Shown: positions 27,352 to 37,001 of the stretch, in pieces
Layout: each line of letters opens with the position of its first letter
Position numbering within the stretch: the stretch's first letter is position 1
Assembly (NCBI GenBank): GCA_016125075.1
Contig: WGMO01000003.1
Span: 151,090-215,089 of the forward strand
DNA: 64,000 nucleotides
Reading direction: 5' to 3'
From: Terrimonas sp.
GTDB lineage: Bacteria > Bacteroidota > Bacteroidia > Chitinophagales > Chitinophagaceae
Made by a program: the position numbers and the translations under genes
Notes under the pieces: model-generated
The model's input: only the letters and a program-made list of their open reading frames with translations
What the model was told of the DNA's origin: nothing
Database searches by the model: none

Positions 27352-28911
27352 ATGAATAAGAAGTTTTTCAGTTTATCAATTGTTTTATTGCTGGTTTTTT
27401 CAGTTGCAGCGCAGGAAGGGGTCGATATGTCAATGATGCAGAAGATCAGAGAGGAGGAGAAAAATAATTCTCAGGTGGCCATGATTGCTCATCAATTAAC
27501 AGATGTCTGTGGTCCCCGTCTTACCAATTCCCCGGGTTATAACCGGGCACTTGATTGGCTGGGTTCCATTGCCAAGGAATGGGGATTAAACAATGCAGGA
27601 AGGGAAGCCTGGGGTGAATTCGGAAAAGGCTGGAGTAATGAACAGGGAACATTATCCCTGAAATTCCCTTATTATGAAAATATAATCGGTTATCCCGTTC
27701 CCTGGTGTAAGAGTACCCGGAATGCAGTTTCCGGTGAACTGCTGATGCTGGATGAATTGGATTCCGCAGCCATCGATCAGGCAGGCGCATCCCTCCAGGG
27801 CAAGATCGTGATGTTAAAACCCTCTTCATTTAAAATACCCGATGCCTTCAAGGCATTTGCGACCCGTTATGGCGACAGTTCACTGGACAATATCCCTGAA
27901 AAATATATGTTTACCCGCAGCCAGATTAATATGTTCCTGCCTTACCTGAAAAAGGAGTATTACACTAAATTATACCTGGAAAAAAAAGGAGCAGTAGGAC
28001 TGCTGGAAAGCAGTTCCAATTCAATTGACGGAACAGTATTTGTTGATGGCGGAGCCGGTTATGCAACGGGCTACGAAGCCACCCTTCCCGAAATGAAGAT
28101 CAGCCGGGAAGATTATCTCAAACTGGCAAGGCTGATGATGGACAAAAGGAAAGTGGAAATGGAAATGAATGTTCAGAACACTTTTTACGACAGTGATCTG
28201 ACAGGATATAATTTTGTAGCAGAAATTCCCGGAACTGATCCTGCTTTAAAAAGCCAGGTTGTTATGCTGGGTGGCCATCTTGATAGCTGGGCCGGCGGAA
28301 CAGGGGCTACGGATAATGCAGCGGGTTGTATAGCCACACTCGAGGCTATCAGGATTCTTAAGGCATTGAACATTCAACCCCGGCGTACGATCCGCATCGC
28401 ACTTTGGGGTGGGGAAGAACAGGGCTTGTATGGTTCTTTTGGATATGTAAAAAAACATTTTGGTAATCCTGAAAACATGAAATTGACACCCGAGCAGGCA
28501 AAAATTTCGGCCTATTATAACCTTGATAATGGCAGTGGCAGGATTCGGGGGATCTATACACAGGGCAACGAAGCCGTCAGGGATATATTCAAGGCCTGGC
28601 TGGCACCATTCGCAGATATAGATGCCAATGATGGGGTAACGCTCAGCAATACCGGCAGTACCGACCATATTAGTTTTGATGCAGTCGGCATCCCTGCATT
28701 CCAGTTCATCCAGGACCCGCTGGAATATGAGACCCGTACCCACCATAGTAATATGGATACATACGATCACTTATCCATCAGTGATCTGCAGCAGGCAGCT
28801 GTGATCATTGCAGCCTTTGTATACAATACAGCCATGCGGGAAAAAATGCTGCCCCGAAAACCATTGCCTAAACCCGAGAAATTTGTTTTTGATGTAGACT
28901 TTCCAATTTGA
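27352..28911 (+). CDS. M28-family zinc aminopeptidase/carboxypeptidase, exported (copy 1)
   Basis: The protein has 519 residues with a signal peptide (SIVLLLVFSVAAQ). Zinc site motifs are GGHLDSWAGGTGATDNAAG, the catalytic pair in LWGGEEQGLYGS, the metal aspartate in YYNLDNGSG and the last histidine in THHSNMDTYDHL. An apical PA-type insert lies near 140-290. Family members remove amino acids from peptides outside the cytoplasm. A clear paralog lies at 62255-63841 with the same layout. Confidence 0.93.
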   Translation: MNKKFFSLSIVLLLVFSVAAQEGVDMSMMQKIREEEKNNSQVAMIAHQLTDVCGPRLTNSPGYNRALDWLGSIAKEWGLNNAGREAWGEFGKGWSNEQGTLSLKFPYYENIIGYPVPWCKSTRNAVSGELLMLDELDSAAIDQAGASLQGKIVMLKPSSFKIPDAFKAFATRYGDSSLDNIPEKYMFTRSQINMFLPYLKKEYYTKLYLEKKGAVGLLESSSNSIDGTVFVDGGAGYATGYEATLPEMKISREDYLKLARLMMDKRKVEMEMNVQNTFYDSDLTGYNFVAEIPGTDPALKSQVVMLGGHLDSWAGGTGATDNAAGCIATLEAIRILKALNIQPRRTIRIALWGGEEQGLYGSFGYVKKHFGNPENMKLTPEQAKISAYYNLDNGSGRIRGIYTQGNEAVRDIFKAWLAPFADIDANDGVTLSNTGSTDHISFDAVGIPAFQFIQDPLEYETRTHHSNMDTYDHLSISDLQQAAVIIAAFVYNTAMREKMLPRKPLPKPEKFVFDVDFPI

Positions 28912-29029
28912 TCGTTCAGGAAGGGAATGATAAAGGGTATAAAGTGCGACCCATCCTTTCTCTGCCAGATCCCGGTTTCAGCGTTGTATGCTCATCCGGT
29001 AAATGATCTATTCGCTAAGTGGTAGTCCA

Positions 29030-29037
29030 TATCTTTG
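29030..29037 (+). promoter_or_regulatory. -7 promoter element of the LLM-class oxidoreductase
   Basis: TATCTTTG matches TAnnTTTG and ends 7 bp before ATG 29045. This implies a leaderless mRNA, or that the fourth codon ATG (29054) is the real start. Confidence 0.5.
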
Positions 29038-29044
29038 CTTTTAA

Positions 29045-30088
29045 ATGATCCTTATGGAATTAGGTGTTGGTATGTTTGGCGATAATCATTACGATCAGGA
29101 AGGTAAACCACGATTACCCGGACAGCGGTTAAAGGAACTGATCGAGGAAATCAAACTCATGGATGAAGTGGGACTTGATTTCTACGGTATCGGGGAACAT
29201 CATCGCCCGGACTATGCGGTTTCCACTCCCGAAATAATTTTGGCCGCTGCTGCTACTGTTACGAAGCAAATTAAGCTGGGCAGTGCTGTTTCGGTCTTGA
29301 GCTCCTCAGACCCTGTGCGGCTCTACCAGAGTTTTGCCACCATTGACCTGATCAGCGATGGCAGGGCTGAACTGGTAGCCGGCCGGGGAAGTTTTATCGA
29401 ATCCTATCCGCTCTATGGATATCACCTCGAAGATTATGATGCGCTTTTCGAAGAGAAACTTGACCTTTTGCTGAAAATCAATAAACAGAATCCCATCAGC
29501 TGGAAAGGGAAATTCCGTCCTGCCCTGAACAACCAGTTGATCCTGCCCAGGGCAGTCAATGATGATCTTGCGATATGGGTTGCGGTTGGCGGTACACCAG
29601 AGTCGGTACTACGTGCCGGTAAGTATGGGTTACCGGTCATTTTCGCCATCATTGGTGGCAACCCTGCACAGTTTAAGCCTTTGTTTGATTATTACCGGGA
29701 AGTCTATGCGCATTTTAATCATGATGAAAAAAAAATCCAGGTGGGGGTGCACATGCATGCCTTCTTTGGTGATGACAGCCGGCAAACAGCCGATGCTTAT
29801 TACCCGCTTTACGCTGCTCAGATGAACAGGGTTGGCAGCAGCCGGGGCTGGCCTCCATATGAGCGACAGCAATATGATACTGGTCGGGGGAAAAAAGGTC
29901 ACTTGATCATTGGTGATGCCGAGGAATCCATTGATAAGATTTTGCAAATGGAAGAACTTTTTGGCTTAACCCGTTTTTCTGCCCATATGGATGTGGGCGG
30001 CCCTTCCCATGCCACATTGATGAAATCTATTGAAATATTCGGAACCCGGATTGCCCCGAAGGTCAGGGAAGCTTTAAAAGGAAAATAA
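29045..30088 (+). CDS. LLM-class flavin-dependent oxidoreductase (luciferase-like)
   Basis: The protein has 347 residues with the bacterial luciferase-like TIM barrel. Visible are MDEVGLDFYGIGEHHRPDYAVSTPEIILAAAATVT, the conserved LGSAVSVLSSSDPVRLYQSFATID and the FMN phosphate region AELVAGRGSFIESYPLYG. Family members use reduced FMN or F420 and oxygen on varied substrates; the substrate here is unknown. The promoter spacing leaves ATG 29045 and ATG 29054 as rival starts. It converges with the M24 peptidase gene 37 bp away, without a clear hairpin between. Confidence 0.92.
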   Translation: MILMELGVGMFGDNHYDQEGKPRLPGQRLKELIEEIKLMDEVGLDFYGIGEHHRPDYAVSTPEIILAAAATVTKQIKLGSAVSVLSSSDPVRLYQSFATIDLISDGRAELVAGRGSFIESYPLYGYHLEDYDALFEEKLDLLLKINKQNPISWKGKFRPALNNQLILPRAVNDDLAIWVAVGGTPESVLRAGKYGLPVIFAIIGGNPAQFKPLFDYYREVYAHFNHDEKKIQVGVHMHAFFGDDSRQTADAYYPLYAAQMNRVGSSRGWPPYERQQYDTGRGKKGHLIIGDAEESIDKILQMEELFGLTRFSAHMDVGGPSHATLMKSIEIFGTRIAPKVREALKGK

Positions 30089-30125
30089 ACCACCCCTTCC
30101 CAATCAAACATTACCGTTATTATAG

Positions 30126-31394
30126 TTAGCCAAAGGGTTTGTCAATGGCTGTACTTGTTTTGGAAAACCATTGGGGGCCTTCTTCTGTCATGTATACACA
30201 ATCTTCCAACCGGACCCCAAATTCTCCGGGGATGGCGATGGTGGGTTCCACACTGAAACACATGCCGGGCTGAATGAGTTGTTGATTGCCCTTTACCATA
30301 TTTCCCCATTCATGTCCATCCATACCAATACCATGACCGGTACGATGTGGCAATCCCGGCAATTGGTAACCGGGCCCAAAGCCAGCGTCGGTAATCACTT
30401 TACGGGCAGCGGCATCGACTTCTTCGCAGGCCGTACCGATTTTAGCGGCTTCAAAACCAGCTGTCTGAGATTTTTTTTCCAGGTTCCAGATATCCACCTG
30501 CCGTTGGGTTGGTGTTTTTCCAAATACCACGGTTCTTGTTATATCGGAGGTATAACCTTCGATACTGCATCCGCAATCCATTAATACAATATCACCTTCC
30601 TGTAAAGTACGGGGTTTCACACTTCCGTGTGGAAATGCTGAGGATACGCCAAAAAGCACCAGGGCGTCCGTATTGTTACCACCCAGTTGCTGCTGAGCGT
30701 CTTCTATGATACCGGCCAGTTCACCCTGCGACATGCCTTCTCTTAACCGGGAAATACCATGTTGTATGCCGGCAACAGTAATATCACTAGCTTTTTGCAT
30801 CAGGGCAATTTCTGAAGCTGATTTTATAAGACGGCAAGGCATGGTGACCGGGGTACCACTTACATAATTATAATTTGGGGCTTCCTTACGGATACCATCC
30901 AATATGAAAAATCGTAACCGCTCTTCCATCCCGATATCGCCTGCAGGGATCTTCGCATCCTGAAGGGCTTTGGCCACCATCGTATAGGGACTTTCGTCTT
31001 CCTGCCAGGGATATACTTCTTTGCCGATCTTAATCAATTCCCGAAGCCGGGATTCTTCAAAACCGGGGCATACATACCGGGTTTCGCCTTTAGCCGGTAT
31101 GATAGCGAGCATGGGTCTTTCGCTGGGCCACCAACTGATACCGGTAAAATATTTCAGGGAGGTTCCACTATCTACAATCAATGCACCCATTTTCAACGCT
31201 TGCATCAAATCCTGGGCCTTTGCGATGCGGGATTCCCTTTCTGCAGTTGTGATAGGCACTACATCAGCGGTCATAGGAGTCAGTGCAGGTGATATTTTTT
31301 CTTTTTCACTTTTGCCCAGGTTACAGGCACTGATCCCGGTTGCTACCCCGGTGGCGGTGAGCGTGGAAAGACCGATAAAATCCCTTCTTTTCAT
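30126..31394 (-). CDS. M24-family Xaa-Pro-type aminopeptidase, exported lipoprotein
   Basis: The protein has 422 residues. The N-terminus MKRRDFIGLS is a twin-arginine signal and ISAC (Cys24) is a lipobox, so it is probably a Tat-exported lipoprotein. The pita-bread fold has its metal ligands: the two Asp in LMDCGCSIEGYTSDITRT, His in PHRTGHGIGMDGHE, Glu in FSVEPT and Glu in VRLEDCV. The N-terminal creatinase-like domain fills about 55-190. Such enzymes remove the residue before proline. With the nearby M28 enzyme it could complete peptide breakdown outside the cytoplasm (inference). Confidence 0.92.
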   Translation of the reverse strand: MKRRDFIGLSTLTATGVATGISACNLGKSEKEKISPALTPMTADVVPITTAERESRIAKAQDLMQALKMGALIVDSGTSLKYFTGISWWPSERPMLAIIPAKGETRYVCPGFEESRLRELIKIGKEVYPWQEDESPYTMVAKALQDAKIPAGDIGMEERLRFFILDGIRKEAPNYNYVSGTPVTMPCRLIKSASEIALMQKASDITVAGIQHGISRLREGMSQGELAGIIEDAQQQLGGNNTDALVLFGVSSAFPHGSVKPRTLQEGDIVLMDCGCSIEGYTSDITRTVVFGKTPTQRQVDIWNLEKKSQTAGFEAAKIGTACEEVDAAARKVITDAGFGPGYQLPGLPHRTGHGIGMDGHEWGNMVKGNQQLIQPGMCFSVEPTIAIPGEFGVRLEDCVYMTEEGPQWFSKTSTAIDKPFG

Positions 31395-31627
31395 TTATAT
31401 TTATTTAAAATGTTGATGGATTGAAACAAAGTATGAAGTTAAGCATATCTTAAACCCGATTATCATGGGGTGGATGAATTTTATGAGATAAAGAATGTCA
31501 AAAGATGTCTCCGATTTTTTACGGATGGAACCATCAACACCGGTCATTTCTATCCGTCGAATAATTACCATGCCTAAACTTTAACAACATATTCGTCATG
31601 AATATTTCAATACTTTAATTGCCTATT

Positions 31628-33031
31628 ATGCAAGAAACAACCAGCAACAAAAAGCCATTCTTACTGATGATGGTGACTGTATTATTTATATCCAGTTCCA
31701 TGAAGGCGCAGGAAAGCGGTAGGGATTGGACTTTCCTGCCACCGTCCCGGCTGCAACCGTTTGAAATCACAACAGGTCAAACTGAGCTGTTTTGGTTACC
31801 GCGTGATAAAACAAACCAGGACAATCATCAGTGGGGTAGTCAGTTTAAGAGTGAGCAGCCTGAAAAATACCGGGAGAATGAAGATCGCTTCTTGTGGCTA
31901 CAATATATGGATAAGATTGCCCGGCCCGTTTTGCTTAACCTGGCGAACGACCAACTGAAACTTGCCATGCCCGTGATGGTTTCAAAGAAAGCAGATAATC
32001 CCGCAGGCCGCAAGGAAGTGGCGCCCCTGGAAGCATTGGGACGCTTGTTCAGTGGTCTGGCACCCTGGATCAATGCCGATGGCGGTGCTGATGAAGAAAT
32101 TAAGCTTAGGGATCAATACCGGAACTGGTCTGTAAAAGCAATTGCCAATGCGGTGGACCCTTCTGCAAAAGATTATATGCAATGGACAGGCGGGCAACCC
32201 CTGGTGGATGCTTCATTCCTCGCACTGGGACTGATCCGGGCCCCCTGGGTTTGGGACCACCTTCCTGAAGCAGCCCGGCAAAACCTTGTGGCTGCCTTTC
32301 TGCTGACACGCGGTACCCTGGCGCATTATAATAACTGGATTTTGTTTGCGGCCATGATCGAAACATTTTTTTATAAGTACGGGTTGCCCTATGATGGGGC
32401 AAGGATTGATTTTGCAGTGAATGAATTTGCCCGGCACTGGTACACCGGCGACGGGATGTTCAGCGATGGTATGCAATTCCATCTTGATTATTATAACAGT
32501 TTTGTAATACAGCCTTACCTGTCTGCGATCCTTGAAAATATGGATCCGCAAAACCATCGGTATGATTTTTTCCTCTCTCCTTTCAAAAAGATCAGGGAAC
32601 GGTATGCCGTCCTGCAGGAGAGACTGATTAACGCCGATGGGAGTTTTCCTGTTTTGGGACGATCAATTACCTATCGGGGCGGTGTTTTTCATCACCTGGC
32701 AGATATGTCATATAGAAAAAGTTTACCGGATGGAATCCTGCCATCACAGGTTCGGTCTGCGTTAACGGCCGTGTTAAGGAAAACCCTGGATGGGGTTTCG
32801 GTATTTGATAAAAATGGGTGGTTGGCGATTGGATTGAGCGGATCGCAGCCTTCTTTGGGAGAAGGGTATATCACGACCGGTAGTTTATACCTCTGTGCGG
32901 AGATATTTCTTCCACTCGGTCTGCCTGATACAGACCCATTCTGGTCGGCACCTGCGGCGCCCTGGACATCCGTCAAAGCCTGGAACGGAGAGGATATCCC
33001 GGCAGACCATGCCATGGAAATAGATTTTTGA
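31628..33031 (+). CDS. DUF2264-domain exported protein
   Basis: The protein has 467 residues from ATG 31628. The ORF track begins three codons earlier at TTG. A signal peptide (LLMMVTVLFISSSMKAQ) precedes a region typical of DUF2264: APLEALGRLFSGLAPWI, FLALGLIRAPWVWDHLP, FSDGMQFHLDYYNSFVIQPYL and ADGSFPVLGRSITYRGGVFHHLA. The fold is an alpha/alpha toroid related to glycan-active enzymes, so a role in polysaccharide breakdown is possible but unproven. A 223-bp gap with no recognised site separates it from the divergent M24 gene. Confidence 0.88.
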   Translation: MQETTSNKKPFLLMMVTVLFISSSMKAQESGRDWTFLPPSRLQPFEITTGQTELFWLPRDKTNQDNHQWGSQFKSEQPEKYRENEDRFLWLQYMDKIARPVLLNLANDQLKLAMPVMVSKKADNPAGRKEVAPLEALGRLFSGLAPWINADGGADEEIKLRDQYRNWSVKAIANAVDPSAKDYMQWTGGQPLVDASFLALGLIRAPWVWDHLPEAARQNLVAAFLLTRGTLAHYNNWILFAAMIETFFYKYGLPYDGARIDFAVNEFARHWYTGDGMFSDGMQFHLDYYNSFVIQPYLSAILENMDPQNHRYDFFLSPFKKIRERYAVLQERLINADGSFPVLGRSITYRGGVFHHLADMSYRKSLPDGILPSQVRSALTAVLRKTLDGVSVFDKNGWLAIGLSGSQPSLGEGYITTGSLYLCAEIFLPLGLPDTDPFWSAPAAPWTSVKAWNGEDIPADHAMEIDF

Positions 33032-33081
33032 CAATGGAATATAACAGGGATCAGGTTGGGATCAATCAATGATCTTCTAAC

Positions 33082-33669
33082 CTATTTCGTTAGGGAAAAA
33101 TTATACTTTTTCACAGCTTTCCTGGCCTTACCGTTACTGCCAATCACCGGGTTCATGCGGGGAGCTGTTAGCGTTAACTTGTCTTTTACCTGTTGTTGGA
33201 GAAAACTATTATCAGGGGAGGGAAAAACATTATTGATGGTCACATCCCCATCCGGTCCAATCTCGTATTCGACAAGGATATAATAAGTTCCATTCCTGAT
33301 TTTTTTATTGGGTAATACTTCTGTTGTAAGGTCTTTCGTCACTTCATCCATATAATTTTTCCAGATGACATTATTATCAGCGGGTACTGATTTAGTGACT
33401 TCCGCTCCGGCGTCATTGGTTGATAATGAATTTCTATCAGTCTTCAAATTACTATCCAGGCTGGGGGAGGCGCTTTTTGTGAGCATTATTTTTACCGAAT
33501 CCTGGACCCTTTTCTTACTGGTATCAATTTTTGCAGATAGGTCGTCATCTTTTTTTACCACGGTTCCGGAATCTGTTTTCATCTTGCCGCTATACAATAA
33601 ATCCTTAAGTTTTTGAGAATGGGCGGTGCATGAAACCAGGATAAAGACAAGAATGATTATTTTTTTCAT
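33082..33669 (-). CDS. Exported protein with TonB C-terminal-like domain
   Basis: The protein has 195 residues from ATG 33669, which puts the signal peptide KKIIILVFILVSCTAHSQ at the N-terminus; the ORF-track start at 33774 is 35 codons too early. The middle is rich in Ser, Lys and Asp and looks disordered. The last 90 residues (YYILVEYEIGPDGDVTINNVFPSPDNSFLQQQVKDKL) resemble the TonB C-terminal fold with its GPDGxV turn. It lacks a membrane anchor of the ExbB/D-coupled kind, so it may not energise a receptor. Confidence 0.7.
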   Translation of the reverse strand: MKKIIILVFILVSCTAHSQKLKDLLYSGKMKTDSGTVVKKDDDLSAKIDTSKKRVQDSVKIMLTKSASPSLDSNLKTDRNSLSTNDAGAEVTKSVPADNNVIWKNYMDEVTKDLTTEVLPNKKIRNGTYYILVEYEIGPDGDVTINNVFPSPDNSFLQQQVKDKLTLTAPRMNPVIGSNGKARKAVKKYNFSLTK

Positions 33670-33842
33670 GATGCAATGATTTGATACCCGAAAACAGGTA
33701 AATAAAACTACAATAAAGTTAAGTACAATAGTTGTTAGTGGCTTCATAAAATGGAAGGACTTCTCCCTGGTCATAGGATTTCACAGAAATCGTTCATATC
33801 CAAAACAAGTGGAGAATTGGGTTCCCCCCGGGTCGGGTATTG

Positions 33843-34874
33843 TCAGTTCACGACCCAGTTTTTAATACGCAACACCGGGTGGGGGAGCAGGCCGTTAAAA
33901 GAATCTTCATAAACAAGGCCGATCCCTTTTGCATAATAGTAGGTGTGTATTTCACCGGTAGGCAGGAGGTTGGAACCGGGGCTGGCAACCTCCGGTATCA
34001 TCCGGATTGTATAGATATGCGAGAAAAGGGTTGAATCGATAACCAGTGTTGCATCATTGTCTGCACAAATAAAATGATACCGAAGCGTGTATATATCCAC
34101 ACCCAGGCTGGTTCTGCCGGAATAGGAAGGTGAATACCAGCTATAGCCTTTTGCGATATTTTCTTTCAGAAAATTAAGTTCGTCGTATAAGGAGGGGGAG
34201 AAGTTGAGCGCACTGGTAAACGCACTCAGCGAAGTATATCTAAAATAATCATTACCTGATTTCCGGTAAAATTGTTGGTTGGTTGCCGGGTAGAAATTTT
34301 TGAATTCATTCATGACCTGATGGTTGCTACCATTCAAAAAAAGGTTCCCGGTAACCGTCCTTTCGATTTCAAATCCCGGGAAGATGAGATCCTCATAGTT
34401 CCAGTGACTATTATCCGTCAGGGGAAAATGATCCGGGTTTACTCCGGCATTGGCATTATGTAATGCGTCCTGAACGCTGATAGTGAACTCGCATTCTGAA
34501 TGGTTAAATGTTATCCGGAAATGATAGTCTCCGGCTAATAATGGTTTTCCACTGCCTGGCAATTTCAGCGTCACTAAACCTGTATCCTGAAATTTACCCG
34601 TCGCTAAAAAAGAAAAGCCATTGACCCTGTCCGTTTCAACCTTGTAATTACCGGTTTTCTCTACATAAACCAGCACCGTTAAATAATTACTATCGCTTAG
34701 GGATTTCCCTTTACTATAAGAACCCGAAACTGAGATAGAACTGCATTTATTATTGATATTATTAAACAAATGCCCGACCGCTTTCTTTCCCCCTTCAAAA
34801 CTATAGTCCTTTTTACATGCCATTAGAATGATTGTACATAATATAAACGGCCATGGAAACCTGAAACGATTCAT
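33843..34874 (-). CDS. Lipoprotein of unknown function, 343 aa
   Basis: A signal ending LMACKK gives a lipobox at Cys20. The N-terminal third (about 40-135) looks like a beta-sandwich domain, with SVSGSYSKGKSLSDSNYLTVLVYVEKTGNYKV and GLVTLKLPGSGKPLLAGDYHFRITF. The rest is rich in aromatic residues and ends VLRIKNWVVN. I recognise no family. A -7 element sits 4 bp before the ATG, so the mRNA would be nearly leaderless. Confidence 0.75.
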   Translation of the reverse strand: MNRFRFPWPFILCTIILMACKKDYSFEGGKKAVGHLFNNINNKCSSISVSGSYSKGKSLSDSNYLTVLVYVEKTGNYKVETDRVNGFSFLATGKFQDTGLVTLKLPGSGKPLLAGDYHFRITFNHSECEFTISVQDALHNANAGVNPDHFPLTDNSHWNYEDLIFPGFEIERTVTGNLFLNGSNHQVMNEFKNFYPATNQQFYRKSGNDYFRYTSLSAFTSALNFSPSLYDELNFLKENIAKGYSWYSPSYSGRTSLGVDIYTLRYHFICADNDATLVIDSTLFSHIYTIRMIPEVASPGSNLLPTGEIHTYYYAKGIGLVYEDSFNGLLPHPVLRIKNWVVN

Positions 34875-35198
34875 TTGACAAATCTAATTCTTTTCTTTAT
34901 TTGGTATCCTAATCGCATTTCCGGAAAACCACGCTGGTTTTTTTGAGTAAAACTGCATTTGATGGCTGTTCAAATTTGAGATGGTCTTTTAAAATCGATT
35001 ATGATTTTTACGAATCATATTCCTGTATTGAACTTTGTTTTAAGTATATACTCTTATAAAAAAGTGAAAAGATCTATTGCAGATCCTGATCGCAATAAAG
35101 ATCACCAGTTAAATGTGAATTTGTGAATAAGTTTAACCAATAAGAGTAGTTATTATTGGGTTTCTTGCAGCCACTATTTAATCAAAAAATTCAATTTC
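34875..35198. other. AT-rich intergenic region between divergent lipoprotein and lectin genes
   Basis: In this 324-bp gap the minus strand carries TAGATTTG (34879-34886), a match to TAnnTTTG for the lipoprotein gene. No exact element was seen for the plus-strand lectin gene; GTGAATTTGTG near 35120 is the nearest match. No hairpin, small gene or repeat was found. Confidence 0.5.
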
Positions 35199-36047
35199 AT
35201 GAAACAACTGCTGACTGCTATTGTCATTTTATTTTTCATTCCCGCATCCTCACAAGTTTTATGTGGAACAGCCAATGAAGGAGGATCGGTAACACTGACG
35301 GCCCCTGCTGGAAATATTTTTACCAGCATCGAATTTGCCAGTTACGGAACTCCCAATGGAAGTTGTGGTGCTTTTACCATCGGTGGTTGTCATGCTGCCA
35401 ACAGCCAGACGATCTGTGAAACGGTCCTGGTGGGTCAGAATTCTGCCACGGTCAATGCAACAAATGCGGTCTTTGGGGATCCCTGCGGAGGGACACCAAA
35501 ACGCTTGTATATCCAGGCCCGATATGCATCGACCCTTCCATTAACGCTTTTTTCTTTTTCGGCCAGGCAGTTTAATCCTGGCACGATCCAGTTGTATTGG
35601 GAAAGTGCCAATCAGGTCAATACCGCTTTCTTTACAGTCGAAAGAAGTGAGGATGGTAGCCGGTTTGAAGAGGCAGGTCGCATCAACACCACAAATAATA
35701 GCGCTGGTCAATACAGCTTTACCGACCACTTGCTGGGGATTGCAGAGGCTTTTTACTATCGTTTGAAAATCGTAGAGGTGGGCGGCACCTATCGTTTTAG
35801 TCATGTATTGCGGGTGGTAGCCGGTTCGAAACCCAAGTCGCTTTCCGTATATCCAACGCTGGCCAGTGATATAATTACGATAACCGGAAATAAGGTGCAA
35901 CCAGCCATGATTATCAACAGCACGGGTCAACTGGTCAAAATGGTTACACTATTTGATGGTTACTTTACCCTCAATATCTCGGATTGGCTGAGAGGGGTTT
36001 ATTTTATCAGGACCCAGGAAAAAGTTGTCAAATTTGTGAAGAACTGA
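35199..36047 (+). CDS. T9SS cargo with SUEL-type galactose/rhamnose-binding lectin domain
   Basis: The protein has 282 residues. A signal peptide (ending IPASSQ) is followed by a Gal_Lectin (SUEL) domain at about 22-110, with SIEFASYGTPNGSCGAF, GGCHAANSQTICE and FGDPCGGTPKRLYIQARY. A linker domain (about 113-205, FSFSARQFNPGTIQLYWESANQVNTAFFTVERSEDG) is typical of T9SS cargo. The C-terminal type A sorting tail (LSVYPTLASDIITITG...GVYFIRTQEKVVKFVK) directs export and surface attachment. SUEL domains are best known from animal egg lectins; bacterial examples exist. The likely role is glycan binding at the cell surface. Confidence 0.85.
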   Translation: MKQLLTAIVILFFIPASSQVLCGTANEGGSVTLTAPAGNIFTSIEFASYGTPNGSCGAFTIGGCHAANSQTICETVLVGQNSATVNATNAVFGDPCGGTPKRLYIQARYASTLPLTLFSFSARQFNPGTIQLYWESANQVNTAFFTVERSEDGSRFEEAGRINTTNNSAGQYSFTDHLLGIAEAFYYRLKIVEVGGTYRFSHVLRVVAGSKPKSLSVYPTLASDIITITGNKVQPAMIINSTGQLVKMVTLFDGYFTLNISDWLRGVYFIRTQEKVVKFVKN

Positions 36048-36075
36048 TTCCGGAGGTTTTAGGGGACTTGGAAAA

Positions 36076-36098
36076 GGTTGGAAAACTGTTTTCAAACC
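36076..36098. promoter_or_regulatory. 11-bp imperfect palindrome before the DsrE-like gene
   Basis: GGTTGGAAAAC-T-GTTTTCAAACC is symmetric at 10 of 11 positions about a single central base. It lies 29 bp after the lectin gene and 36 bp before ATG 36135. The one-base centre fits a protein-binding site better than a hairpin. It could alternatively be a weak lectin-gene terminator with loop CTG. Confidence 0.4.
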
Positions 36099-36134
36099 AG
36101 TTCAAATTTTAATTATCTTCCCCAAAAACTATTC

Positions 36135-36827
36135 ATGATAAAGAGAAAATTAGCTGGGGCATTCCTTGGCCTTGTCTTATGTTTTTCTGGGTTTTCCCAG
36201 TCTGAAGCATCCCTAACGCTATTAAAGGCCCAAAAAGACAGTATGCTTAAAGCGGCCTACCAGGAAGATTCTTTAAAAATTGAAAAACAATTTCAACAGA
36301 AGGAAAAATGGGAGAAATTAAAAGCCAGGACCGTGCATCCTGTCTTTAATAGTGGAGACTTTTCCGGCGTGATTCCCGTAGAAAACCCGACGGAAATCCC
36401 TGATCCCAATATGGACTACAAACTCTTATTTGAACTCACTTTCAAGAATCCGGATTCCCTTGCGGCAGAACTCAATTTCGGATTAGTGGAGGTTACCCGG
36501 ATCATTAACCTGCATGCCCAGGCAGGTATTCCTATAAAAAGAATAATGCCAGTTATTGTTGTTCATGCCGGTGCGCTGAATGCCTTTACCACCAATACCT
36601 ATTACCAGGAACATTTCCATAAAGACAACCCCAATCTCGATCTCATTAGCCAATTGGAAAAATTCGGTACAAAATTTATTGCCTGTGGCCAGGCGATGGC
36701 TTTTTTAAATTTTAAGAAAGAGGATATGTTGCCCTTGGTCAGGATATCACTCACCGCACAAACTGTTTTATCATCCTACCAGCTCAAAGGCTATGTACTA
36801 TACAATTTGACCATGAAAGATGATTAA
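36135..36827 (+). CDS. Exported DsrE-family protein
   Basis: The protein has 230 residues from ATG 36135, giving signal peptide KRKLAGAFLGLVLCFSGFSQ; the ORF-track start at 36078 would precede it. A charged helical stretch (about 25-70) leads into a DsrE/DsrF-like domain: YKLLFELTFKNPDSLAAELNFGLVEVTRIINLHAQAGIP and MPVIVVHAGALNAF. It ends with FGTKFIACGQAMAFLNF, where a single cysteine sits where sulfur-relay DsrE proteins carry theirs. Periplasmic DsrE-like proteins are common and mostly unassigned. Confidence 0.8.
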   Translation: MIKRKLAGAFLGLVLCFSGFSQSEASLTLLKAQKDSMLKAAYQEDSLKIEKQFQQKEKWEKLKARTVHPVFNSGDFSGVIPVENPTEIPDPNMDYKLLFELTFKNPDSLAAELNFGLVEVTRIINLHAQAGIPIKRIMPVIVVHAGALNAFTTNTYYQEHFHKDNPNLDLISQLEKFGTKFIACGQAMAFLNFKKEDMLPLVRISLTAQTVLSSYQLKGYVLYNLTMKDD

Positions 36828-37001
36828 TTCACCTGCTTATTTGAAACAATTTAGGAATTGGTAAAAGGGAAGCCTGTTTACGGATTCTTTTTTAAGATCT
36901 TATCAGGATTGTAAATAGATTTTGCAGTTCGGGATATTTTCAGTACTATCTGATAATATACAGGTGCAAATCCTCATTAATATACAAAAATTATTTTCTT
37001 T

